Positions 32,182 to 43,329 of a stretch of DNA of 64,000 bases are shown here, one piece after another. The position numbers and the translations under genes were made by a program. This DNA is from Tetrastigma voinierianum (taxonomy: Eukaryota; Streptophyta; Magnoliopsida; Vitales; Vitaceae): assembly GCA_016808115.1 (NCBI GenBank), contig JAEQBH010002180.1, forward strand, positions 62,001 to 126,000, written 5' to 3'. The stretch's first letter is position 1. Each line of letters begins with the position of its first letter. Below the pieces are notes generated by a model. That model searched no databases. It was given only the letters and a program-made list of their open reading frames with translations, and was not told the origin of the DNA.

Positions 32182-35100
32182 TCAAGCAGTTTTGTTCTTC
32201 TTCTCTTCAAGGACGGAGCCTTCTTTAAGGGCTATCTCTGACTCATTCTCCCTTCCCAGAGCAGAAAGAGCTACAGCTTGTAAATAGGATGCTATGTGCC
32301 AAATGGGGGATATTACTTGGGCTTGCACAGCATCATTAAGGGCTTCTTGTGGCATATCATTCATGAGATAACACAGACAACGGCGTGCAAAAACTGTTGG
32401 AGAAACCATAGTTCCAACATCAATAAACTGCACATTACACAAAAAAAAAACTGTCAGCTCAATTTCGTGTGGGAATAGGCAGGATAAGTTTCTGTAGAAA
32501 ATGAGAACCAGCATGGCAACCACAACTATGAGCTCAAATCCAAGGAGTTCGTCATCTTTCCAAAACCTTTTCTGCATCATGTTTCCCTCATTAACCACCT
32601 AAAACGTGACCTCACCACTAATAATTTTGATATAAAACCAACCAAAAGGTAAGATGTGGAAAGGATTTAACAACCATGCATTCTACTTCCAAACAGACGT
32701 GAAAAGGAATGTGATCATGATGAAACAGGAGAAAAAAAATTTTACAGCACCAGTGTGTGGTTTTTGAATGTAGCTTTGTGGAATGAGAAATAATTAATAA
32801 AAATCATAAAAAGGTGGTTAACCATTTTGACCTGGGTATAGCATTCAATTGCCGCTCTAAAATCTTTGTGCCGGAAAGCAACATCACCCTTTTTCTTTGA
32901 GTTCAATGTTTCTTGCATCTGGTTGGTCCACATCTGGAATGACAGCTGCACGCTAGAAAAACAATAATTAGAAAGACCATTTACAGCTTACTGCCAGATA
33001 CCATATCATTTAACAAAGTGAATGCACATCTGGTTCCTCCAATTTAACCAAATCTACAAAGTTATAGAAATTTATTACATGGACTGTGAAGTAAAAATTA
33101 CATAGACCAAAATTCAAAAGGGTGGGGGGAAGATTTGTGGTTACAGAATGGAAAATTAAAAGGCATGTGATGCATTACGATCAGCTATTGCTATGTATCA
33201 AATCTGATGTAGCATAAACTGGTAAACATCAGGGCAAAATTTTGTAAGGTTAATAATTTATCCCACAAAAAGGTTTCTTACTATCTCACAAGACAATTCT
33301 GATCGATGAAAACCAAAAAGGTTTCTTACTATCTCAAAATAACTATCAATGAGATGAAAAACTGAACTCTGACTGCTATAAGATCATCAACTTTTTTTTT
33401 AACTTTGATTTGTCAGAAACAGACCTCAGTTGCTGCTCCCTCATCATCTTTATACCCAAGCTTTTCTAAAATCTCATGAATGGCAGTCAAATCCATTCTT
33501 TGACAAGCTTCACCCAAGGGTGATAAAGGTAAAGTTGCACCATTATGTGGCAACCCCATCAATACATGAGAAGGATCCTGCACAAGAAAGTAACAAAAGC
33601 TCACTCCATTGTTGTAACTTGTCGAGATGTTGTTAACTTCCAGAACCTTTTAGAGTTGACAGCTCATCCAGATGGAAGGAAAAAGATTCTACACATGTAC
33701 AAACACACACTCATGCACATATAAACATATATAGGGGCCAGATATAGAACAATGATAACTTATGGCTACAAGCACAAACACATGGATTTGAGAAGTGAAA
33801 GTGGCCTTTCAGCCCCTTACATGACCCTGTTTTGATGGACCAGCGCAACATAGAGACTGTATCCTCCCCATGATCTTTGTCCTTATGCTCAAGTGAGAGG
33901 TTACCAAGTTATGACTAATTTCATAATACCAAGGGATTTTAATATGTTTCTTTTTTTAATCTATTATCTAATTTGCCTAATGAAAAGAGAAAAAAGAGAA
34001 GTTAGAATAAATTTCATAGCATCTAAGCTCTATCAATCAGAAAGGTGATTCATCTAGTCTTGTTTGGTTGGATCATTGTTTGAACCAATCAGACTGAAAT
34101 AAGTTTTGTGATTGAATGGTATAATGTTCTGAGATATTTTCAACTTCCGGGAAAAAAATTCTCAACTCAAGGGGCAAGATGCATTTCTGCCTATTTGAAG
34201 AAGGCTAGGATACTTGTATTTCATTTCCTAGAAGACTTTATAAGGAAGGATTTTAAAGGTACACCAAACATATACAATAGGTACCAAAAGGATCTGAAAA
34301 ATAGAGAGAAAACAAAAAGCTACACCCTCCCCTTAGTTAGATCCCTTACTCAGACCACCCATAGTGGTACTCTGGCAGTTATTTTTGGCCAACAAGTGTA
34401 ACTGGCCTTGTAGCAATGTGGAAGCCGTCATTAGTCCCATAGTAGCCATTACTAGCCATAACAGACAAAACCCAGTATGTTGAGTCTGAGACCAAAGAAA
34501 TGCAACCAATGGAAACTAAGGTTATGAACTGGATCAACAAACAAAGCAAAGATATAGTTTATTTATTCCATAAGGACCATCCCACTTTTGCTTTTAGAAG
34601 TCCCAAGCGTTGTTAGTAAGAAGTTAGTACAGCTAGTTGCTTTCCACTCAGGAATCTTAGCCATGTTTTGACTCTCAGCCATCCAAGAGGGGCAATGACT
34701 TGAGACCAATAAACACATGATAACTATGAAGTTTCGGTTGTTTCCCTCTATTGAGAATCATAGGATATTATCTAGTTTATCTCCTTGCACATTATTTTCC
34801 TTCCTTTTGTATTTTATTTGTTTCCTTTTTGTGTCTTCCTGACCTATATAAATAGGTAGGACCTATACTATATTTTACTCACTCACTCATTCAATAAAGA
34901 AAAGTATTTTTTTTCTTCTCTCATTTCACAGCCTCAAATAAACCTGTTCATTCTAGGAATGTAAATGAGACAGCTATGGAAAAGGCAATTGCCTTTCCCA
35001 TCACGCCTCTAAAACATCATGGGCCACTTTAAAACATCATATACCACCCAAATATGAAGCAGAGCTGAGCAGACATGCCTCAAACCTGAGAACTAAAAAT

Positions 35101-38100
35101 TTGGAAATCTACCCCTGAACCACTCTGCTCCATTGGCTATTCTAATATATAGCTAATAACAATAATAAATAAATAAAAATCACACTCAGCAACTAAATCC
35201 CATCTCAAGAACCAAAAAGCAATGATTATTTCACAATAATCAATCATTAAAAACTTGATGTTCAACAATCAAATCAAACTATATCTCAAGAGGCAAAAGA
35301 ACAACAAGTTAGGGGAAACAGAAAGATAATGAAGAAAGGGTGAATGAGAAGGGGTAGATGCACATCACAATAGCAACAAACACACAAGACCAGCAATCCA
35401 TGCAGGTGTAGCAAACTCAGCAGTAGGCCAACACTTACTCTTATCCATATTTTATTGGAAAAAAACTGCTTATATCAAAGTGAATAATGGACAAAAACAG
35501 ATCCATTTATCTACTTTCAAATTATACTTGTTTGTATCCATTTATCCCCTTTCAAATTATACATGTTTATAGTCTATCAGGAGAGTACAATCAAAAAAGA
35601 AAAAAGAGATTCCATTAGTAATCCGAACAGTATGGAAGGTTTGGAATAATGAATTTCCTGGGAAGATAGAGATTAGAATTTAAGAGAATCTGAGATTCCA
35701 TATGAGATTTCAAGGTAGAAGGGAATAGGTTTGAGAGAGATTGAGAAATTTTGAGGAAATGAGGGTTAGGATGGGAGAATGGAAGAGCATATAGGAGTAT
35801 ACATCAGTTGGACAAGTAAATATGATATAGCGAGTAGGGCCCAGGCAGGCTATTGGTTGTATCAGTTCCAGCCTGAACCCTATTCATGTTTATTTCTTTA
35901 ATCCCAGATCTGCCCCTAATCCATTTAAAAGCCATCCAGACCTGGTCTATTAGTGCGGGCCTGTGTAGGTGGGTTACTTGAAAAACCCCACCCTATTTTC
36001 ATTCCTACTTCATTCTTTCAATGTTATTTTACTTGAAGATCGCCTCATGCTACTTCTAGAAGAGGTGTCGCAACCCCAATCGTCATTCTCCTCCAAGCCA
36101 ATTGTCTATTGTATTCATATTTTTTATTCTTCCTATGAATAGAGATCATGTTAAATCTCTAAGTCACTGATTGAAAATTTTCATCCCCCATTTTGTGTCT
36201 CAGGACTTTATTCACCCAGAATACTTTATGCACAAGTGTGATGGCTTATAACCTGTGGAACATTATTTAAGAGCTGTCAATATGCACACGCATTTTCTAA
36301 GAAAGCATCATATGTTCTCTATCCCTTCTGACAAAAGAGGCTGCTCAAGATGTTTAATAGAGCTCACTGGCTTGGGTCCTTCAATATGAGCTTTACAGCA
36401 TTTATACAACGATGGAACCATGTCAAGTCTTGTATTTTCTCGTCTTAAACAAAATGAATAATCATTTCCACATAGACATTTCAAAATGCATGAAACACCT
36501 GCATTAAGCACAAAAAAAACATGGTATGAAGTAGAGAATGTCTTGGAAGCCTGCTATCAGACATGCTGTCACATGCCTAAGAGGAGTTTTCAGGAAACAT
36601 AGAGATAAAAAATTTTGGTAGTTTGCCCTTGAAGTTCAGTGGGTAGTTTCTTCACCTGTGACCTTTTTTCATTTATGCCCAGATAATTTTCTGTGCAGAA
36701 TGTAGTATGTTATATAGAAACCTTATTTTGCCCAGATCAAAGAACAGAATTTTAATGCTTCTAGAACTTAGCTCTGTCCTGATACCCTAACATGGAGTTG
36801 GAATAATCCAGCACCTAAATGCAAAACTCAAACCAAACGCAAAAGCACATGCTACCTGAGAACATTAACAAATAATAATAATAATAATATGCTCTCAGCT
36901 ATGCATATACGACATAGTGGAATATGCATGTTGTTTAAGGAAACTAATAATAAAAAAAGAAAAAAAATGAGAATAGCAAACAAGGAGATTGTTTCAAAAT
37001 AAATAAGAAACCAACGAATATATTATTAGGATGACTCTGATTGGAAGTTCTACAAAACATTGCAGCAAAGAAAAAAGTTAATCAGACCAAAACCTTAGTC
37101 TGGATAAACTTCCAACCATTTGAAAAGCATAATAACTAACTTCAGTTTCTTTCATTTTTGACACTCAAACATCAAATAAACTAACAGAGCTAAACAAAAG
37201 GATGCACAATAGCATACATGGTGTATAGAAGGCAACAAAGGACCAAACAAAGCAGAGGGATACACAAAAAACAGCTCCATCTCCCTACTTAGAAGCTCAG
37301 TCAGTGAATAAACTTACCTCAGTTTCCTTCTGAAGAGGAATTAAAGCAGCAACTAATGACTTTGGATTGGGACGCTCTCGGGGCTCATATTGTAAACAAC
37401 GTGATGCTAAACGCACTAATTCAGTCCCATCATCATTTGAAAATTGGCCTTCCAAGCAAGAGTCTGTCAGCATCTGAATATTTCTGTCCCGTATCAGGTC
37501 AAGGGCCTGATTGAAATCATTCAATTAGTTTTTTTTATGATAGGGAAAATAAAAGTAAATGCATATAGAAGCAACTAGCAAATGTAGGCACAAAATAATT
37601 ACTCCATTACTTTCAGATGAGAAATATACATAGTGCAATATAAAATATTCTAATACAAAAACAAGCAACAGAACATCCACAATTTTACCAGAAGCCTGAA
37701 TCAAAAGATTGAAAAGGAACATGAAGTACAGAATTCTGAAGTTCACAATCTTATCCAGAGAGAGATCCATGAGCCGGGAAAAGTTAAATGAATGAGAAAA
37801 TTTCACGGGCTACCATGGCCATTACATTTACATAAAACAAATATTTAGAATGAGAAGTATTTTGGTAAATATTCCGTCTAGAATAATCATTACATCAATG
37901 TGTTGAGAGCATAAAATTTTATAGTGAAGTACTTAATGAAATTTAGCAGTTAGTATCTGATCAAGCATGGAGGTTTAACTTTTAGATCATGTTTTCAAAC
38001 CCCATATGAATCAAAGGTGTGAGATACTAATCAATGTGTTTGAGCACAGGCAATGCCTTCTAAATACACCAAAATCTAGTCTTGTCTAGATAAGATAATA

Positions 38101-38786
38101 GTATCACTCAGAACACTCATGTTGATTTTTCTCACTTTTGCCTTCTACGTGTACACATAAGAATGCTCTAGCTGGCTTGTTGTTCTTTCCATGGGGGAAT
38201 ATGAGTTCTCCCTTTTTCTTTCCACACGTACGCACATGAGGATGCTTTAGTTGGTTTGTTGTTACTTCTGTGGAGAAGTATGACCTTAAAGTGCCAGGAA
38301 ATAGTTTAAGTTAACTCTATTTGGTGTTTGCAGCTCAATTTGGGTATACATGGTAACAAGAATATGGCAAAAAGGAATAGGAAACTTTTAAGGAAGCAAC
38401 ACTTGTATGGATTCCAATCATAACATTCAGAATAGCAATAGCTATCCTAATGAATTAAGCTTGCTGTATGGAAATGAAATTAGCAGGAAGAAGACTCACA
38501 TGGCTTGGAGGAATATGCTTTCCACTGAGAAGGTCAAGCAAAAGGGTGCCAAAACTATACATTACACTTTCAGGTGTTACCCTTCCTGCAGAAAAGCAGG
38601 AAACACCAATTATTCCTGAACTCAAAGTGACCAACAAAAAAACTCATGACATCTCCTCAAAATACAAGATTGCATTGTATATATTGCTTCCTAGATATCA
38701 TATGACAAATTAAACTATGATGCATGATAACATATATTGCTTCCAGCTCCAGCGCATGATTTATATACATGCTGTTTTTTATCCAT

Positions 38787-38835
<49 letters not shown>

Positions 38836-41800
38836 GACAATCATAATTTTTTTTTATCAGAGACTGAAAAATATAATACATGAAATACCATTGCCTTTCG
38901 GTCATTAAGGGTTCCTATCAGAACATGCTAAAACATACATGAATGATATCAAAAGAAAAGAAAAGGCCTTTTGTTTGTGTATTATAGGATAATTTCAATT
39001 TGACATCAACTTCCCCCATTCCAACTATATCCAGCTAGGGGAGAAGAAGCAAAGAACGAGATAGGATGGGGCAAGTGAGAACAAATACCAGTCCTCAGAT
39101 ATTCAGGAGGTGTAAAGGCCAGGTTTGTGCTATAACTTTTTCCATCTCTACTATTCTTCATCAGACCAAAGCATGAAAGTCTAGGATTGCCATCCTGAGA
39201 GATAGTAAGAGCAATGTATCTTTAGATTCAAAAAGAGAGAAGAAGATCAAGATAAAGTGCACAGAATAAAATAATAGCAACATACATCATCAAAAACAAC
39301 TCTATAAGCATTAAGATCATGATAAAGCGCACGTCCTTTGCTGGTACAGTATTCCAATGCTTGTGCAAGATATAAAGCCACCCTTAATCGCATAGCCCAT
39401 TTCATAGGTTGTGTTTCCCCTGAGCAACACATAATTGAAGTCAATCAAACAAAAAATCTCATAACAAAATGAAAGCAAATAGAAAAGTAAATGGCATGTT
39501 ATGTAGGAGACGCTCATATATGAGCGTCCAGCTGAAGAAGAAATTAAGGAAGCAGCTCCTAATTTCTTAAACTTTGACTGTACCTATGATTAAGGACTCA
39601 AAAGAGATGCCTCTCTAGATTCAGCCCAATTTCCATAAGACAAAACATATCTCAATAGATTTATACAGGGTAATGCGTGATTTCTGCACTTTGTATGAAT
39701 CGACTAGACCCAAAATTGAAATATAAATGAATTGACAAACAAGACAGTAAAAATGCTCACAAATAGATACATCACAAGAAAAATCTAAAAAGGCGAGGAA
39801 GCCATGGTGTCATTGAAGAGAGAGATTATTAGAAGAATTAATTGAACCAATAGCACTCAAACATTGGCAAGGTGGGTAAAATATTCAAATCTACTATAGA
39901 TTTCAGGAATTATCTAGCAGCCAGAGGAGCTTGTGCCCCACACATGAGCATTTCATATCCATCAGAAGTATTGTTGAAATGGTAAAATGTAAAATTTCAA
40001 CAGCTACTGACAGTAACTTCCTGCTTCTCTTCAAATGCTATATTGAGTATTCCAAATATAGAATTTTTTTTGGATAAAATAATTGTTGCACAAATATTAA
40101 AGCAAATGCAATGTCACCAGCTGTTGCATGTCTAAGGAACTTACAATGGAATAGGTGCTTTGCAAGTGTGTCATTGGACATAAATTCAGCGACAAGTAAC
40201 CTTTCATCACCCTCATAACAACAACCAAGTAAATTTGCCAATCTGTGATTCCGGAGCTGCCCAACAGATCTTGCTTCTTCCTAAAATTACCCAGGAAAAA
40301 TCAAGATTTATGTGCATAAAGTGGATTCAAAATTCATGCAATACTAAATCAATTACACACTGACACAAATGCAAGCATGGAAATAACTCAATTCAGTACC
40401 CACAATATTAATAGAATACGTAGTACAAAAGCAATAAAAGAACAAAGCGTTATTATGCATAATAGTCATCCAAACTTAAAAAACTAATAACCAGTTACTC
40501 AGCCATGAAATAGTTCATAAAAAGGCTTGCTCACTGAGGAAACATATGCCGCTGCATTATAAGTTCAAGTGAAACCCAAGCAAAATGGAACCATATGAAT
40601 AGACCAATGAACCAAACGTAACACAAATCTGTCCTTGAAACTTGGAAATAAAAGTATGAAATAAGAAAAGCAAGAGATAATGGCAAACCTATTAAAGATT
40701 GGCATAGTAAGCATCAATTGTCAACTAAAGATGCCTAAGTATATTATAAAGACAAGAAAATATATATTCCAAGGTATAGCACAAGTCGAAAGCAAAGGCA
40801 TGGACTGTTAGGATGTGTCCCAAATTCCTAATTAGTATGGATTTCTTTTTGTAAATAATATTTTATAGAATATTTCCTATGTTGTCACATTATTATAATA
40901 TTAAATTTCCTTGTAGAATACGGAAAGTTGTTAGGAATATCACTAGAAATATTCTAGACCATAAGGGGAAAAAATCATGAGATGGGGAGGATTGTAAAAA
41001 TTACAAAGGGTGTGCAGAGACGTGAGGAGGAGCTGGAGATACCTGGTGGAGTGAGAAGGCTCATGGCTCAGGGTGTGGATACAAGGAGGTTGGAAATGAT
41101 GTTTGAACCTAGTAATTGTATATGGTTCTATCTTTTGTAAATTCTTTATGGTATAGTGGAAATATTCTCTCTCATCCGTAGAAGTAAGCATGGTTAGCCA
41201 AAGTATATTAAATCTCATGTACTATGAGGGATTATTTTATCTTTATGTTTTTGAATTAATATTGTTTACATTAAAATTTCCACCGGCACAACAGGATATC
41301 ATGAACCTATGCATAGAAAACCAGTCTTTCATGGTTCCTCCTAAGCAGGTTGATTCAAATTGAAGGTGCCAAAAGGACAAATGAAGTCCAAAAAAAAAAA
41401 AAAACTGGTACGAGATAATGAGAGAAACATAACTGACAAAAATCCAGCAGAAGAAACATTCATAGATCAGATCAAATGGTCATAAAAGTATTCATGTATG
41501 TAACCAATTCATGTAATTGGGGATTCAGGATTAAGGCTTTGTTGAACTAAGTTGAGTTAGTTCCTTTTAAGCAATTAGATGCAGTTCCAAGCATAGTTGC
41601 AGTATCTTGTGTCTTGCATAAAATTCGCTGTCTGGCAAGATACTGCATCATATTAGGGTTTTGCCAGCAACATACTGGTCAAGTTCATCTTAAGTATACT
41701 TGTGAAATACAACTAAATCCTTAATGATTTTTTTTATAGGTTCAACTAAAACCTTAATGTTGACAAAGAACATGATGGAAAACATTTTGAATTTAGACTA

Positions 41801-42277
41801 AGCACCAGGCAATAATACCAGATAAAATAAGCAAAGAAACTTCATAACAAATCTTGACATTCCAAAGCTAAAGAGCAAACATTTACATACCAAAAATTGC
41901 CTGGCATCAGGCCAGGCTGATCTATTAAATCGTTTGACGGCAATGCGCTTTTGATTCTCAAGTTTCCCTTTATAAACCACATTGGGAGCCTTTTCACCAT
42001 GTTCAGAAACAATGTTCTCCGCAGCAAATCCAGATGTAGCCATCCTCAGCTGTTCGATGGTGTACTCGTGAAAAGCAGGCAAATCATCAGCTTCACTGTT
42101 CTCCTCATTTTCTGCAACAAGAAGAGAAGCAAATGCAATCACTGAGACCACCATTTGAAAGCATAAACAATAACTATAAACCACACTTCACTAACCAGCA
42201 CTGGGAGGCTCTACAACTGGTCCATTCTGTTCTGAATCCCAGCAACAGACCGTGAATTTAGAACATTGACAACCCAT
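32182..42277 (-). CDS. BSK3: Brassinosteroid-signalling kinase (BSK), BSK3-like receptor-like cytoplasmic kinase
   Basis: Membrane-anchored RLCK-XII protein that BRI1-type receptors phosphorylate and that relays brassinosteroid signals toward BSU1-type phosphatases. Ten coding exons join in frame with GT-AG borders: 42277-42196, 42111-41891, 40280-40145, 39419-39286, 39194-39089, 38585-38500, 37506-37318, 33577-33425, 32945-32832, 32427-32182; 488 residues, near the 489 of Arabidopsis BSK3. Start MGCQCSK gives Gly2 for myristoylation and Cys3/Cys5 for palmitoylation. Kinase domain about residues 45-320: Lys87 in RIAVKRF; HDLNAY (180-185) replaces HRD; CFG (199-201) replaces DFG, so activity is probably weak or absent, as usual in this family. 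SRDGKSYST (206-214) is the activation segment that holds receptor phosphosites in relatives. TPR-like repeats fill about 375-488 (KKGDVAFRHKDFRAAIECY, VFARRCLCYLM, ASYLQAVALSALG). No broken exon. Subgroup assignment (BSK3 rather than BSK7/8) is from memory of family motifs. Confidence 0.95.
33578..37317 (-). other. Long intron 7 of the BSK gene (3.74 kb)
   Basis: Between the exon ending CAGAAGGAAACTGAG and the one starting GATCCTTCTCATG, both with consensus splice sites. It is AT-rich and holds scattered repeats: a duplicated CATTTATC..TTTCAAATTATAC phrase near 35500-35565 and an AAT run near 36866-36890. An LTR-like piece at about 34690-34950 is listed separately. No host gene is seen in either strand. 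Confidence 0.6.
34690..34950 (+). mobile_element. Possible LTR or TRIM fragment in BSK intron 7
   Basis: A compact promoter-like arrangement: pyrimidine-rich lead, CCTATATAAATAGG (TATA-type box) at about 34851, then CTCACTCACTCATTCAATAAA (signal-like AATAAA at about 34894). This layout is typical of Ty1/copia LTR U3-R sequence. Ends and a target duplication were not found, so it may be a fragment. Confidence 0.35.
38135..38283 (+). repeat. Diverged tandem duplication of about 75 bp in BSK intron 6
   Basis: Two copies share CTTTCCATACGTACACATAAG-like text: the first has TACGTGTACACATAAGAATG and GCTGGCTTGTTGTTCTTTCC, the second ACACGTACGCACATGAGGAT and TTGGTTTGTTGTTACTTC. Confidence 0.6.
38789..38829 (+). 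repeat. (AT)n microsatellite in BSK intron 5
   Basis: Pure AT run of 41 bases in the intron between exons 5 and 6 (38586-39088). Confidence 0.95.
40805..41295 (+). mobile_element. Ty1/copia-type solo LTR in BSK intron 2
   Basis: Starts TGTTAGGATGTGTCCCAAAT and runs about 490 bases to CCACCGGCACAACA; the following GGATATCATGAACC resembles the copia initiator-Met priming site TGGTATCAGAGC. No gag or pol. A five-base duplication was not identified (TGGAC before, GGATA after). It sits in the 1.6-kb intron between exons 2 and 3, away from both splice sites. Confidence 0.6.
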
Positions 42278-42424
42278 CCCGATTCGATAACTTATAGGCA
42301 AGAACTAGCAGTGGATCTTGAGGATTCGAATTCCGTCAAATCTCAAAACAGCTCAAACAATCCACACAGCTTCCAGAAATTATCCAATCTTAGACCTTTT
42401 TCCTTACAAATGTCATATTTTTCC
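42278..42424 (-). other. Probable second 5' untranslated exon of the BSK gene
   Basis: Immediately before the ATG on the minus strand, preceded by GGGGACTGCAG, a good acceptor. An intron in the 5' untranslated region would place the first leader exon upstream of a donor near 42963 (GCA|GTGAGT), with transcription starting somewhere between there and about 43330. The upstream stretch 42964-43330 is pyrimidine-rich on the minus strand, as leaders often are. Inferred from splice signals only. Confidence 0.45.
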
Positions 42425-42724
42425 CTGCAGTCCCCAATTTGTCACAACACCCTCAACATTGATGTCCATATCCCAATCTTTTTTGAAAGACCGAAACTTA
42501 TTATGATGATTCTGCTGTTAAATGCTTCCACGAGAACCTGTAATTGGCCTGTGATAAAACAATATGGTTGAGATGTGACTTCAGAGCTTTTCCATAATTG
42601 CAAATGAAGTTCAAATGTCCATGAATAGATACAGGGAGAAAGAGAGAGCGATCAAAACTCATTAAGTGAACATTCTCAAGTCGAAGTCATGAATGATAAA
42701 TGCTGGATTTAACATTCAGATAAA

Positions 42725-42918
42725 CCCCCATTTGGTTGCTGAGAAAAAAAAATGTGGAGAAAAAAAGTACAATAAATTAAAATAAAACAAAACCCAACTC
42801 AACTCAACTCAACTGAGCTCAGTCCCGCCTCAACTTCTCACAACCGAGAACACTAAAAACACCCGAGATTTAAAATTCCCCCACTTCCCTTAGTTTTCCC
42901 AGCAACCAAACAGACCCC
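42725..42918. mobile_element. Second MITE, in the probable 5' leader intron of the BSK gene
   Basis: Ends CCCCCATTTGGTTGCTGAGA and TCCCAGCAACCAAACAGACC are inverted copies of each other with one to three mismatches. The 194-base unit has no coding capacity and includes four AACTC repeats (about 42796-42815). Ends reading GTTTGGTTGCTGGGAAA are frequent in small elements near grape-family genes, as far as I recall. Confidence 0.65.
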
Positions 42919-43329
42919 ACAAAAACAATACCTCAACAAGCTCCCCTTCCGAATCAACTCACTGCACCTGCAGAGTATGCATCAGACGGTGACTCCCGGA
43001 GCCAATCAAATAACACCTTCAATCAAATCAAAACACTAAAAGCACGAAAAGTATGTTGAGGAAAGTGGGTGAATTCTTATAAAATCCGCAAAACCTTAAC
43101 ACCCCCTTCCACGTCCCTCGATTCGGTCAAAAGATGGGGAAATTCAGAAAGTGATTTCAGAAAGTGTTTTCCAAAAACATGGAAAGTGGTTTTCAGATCC
43201 TTTTTTGAAAACCCCAGAACCCAAAAAAGCAGCAACAACAACAACAACAACAAAAAATTAAGGATAAAAATCTCTGAGATGGAGAGAGAGAAGGCTTTGA
43301 GATTGGGATAGCAGTAAATGGATATCATA

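Noticed and set aside
34108..34401. Plus-strand frame of 97 codons in BSK intron 7
   Set aside because: No known domain, no splice context, and on the strand opposite the host gene.
36308..36511. Cys-rich minus-strand frame in BSK intron 7
   Set aside because: Intronic, short, with no family match; an extra BSK exon is excluded because exons 7 and 8 already join in frame.
41798..42184. Unspliced start of the BSK gene at 42184 (MVYSYCLCF...)
   Set aside because: It reads through an intron. The spliced start at 42277 gives MGCQCSK with the family's lipid-modification signal, and exon 1 joins exon 2 in phase.
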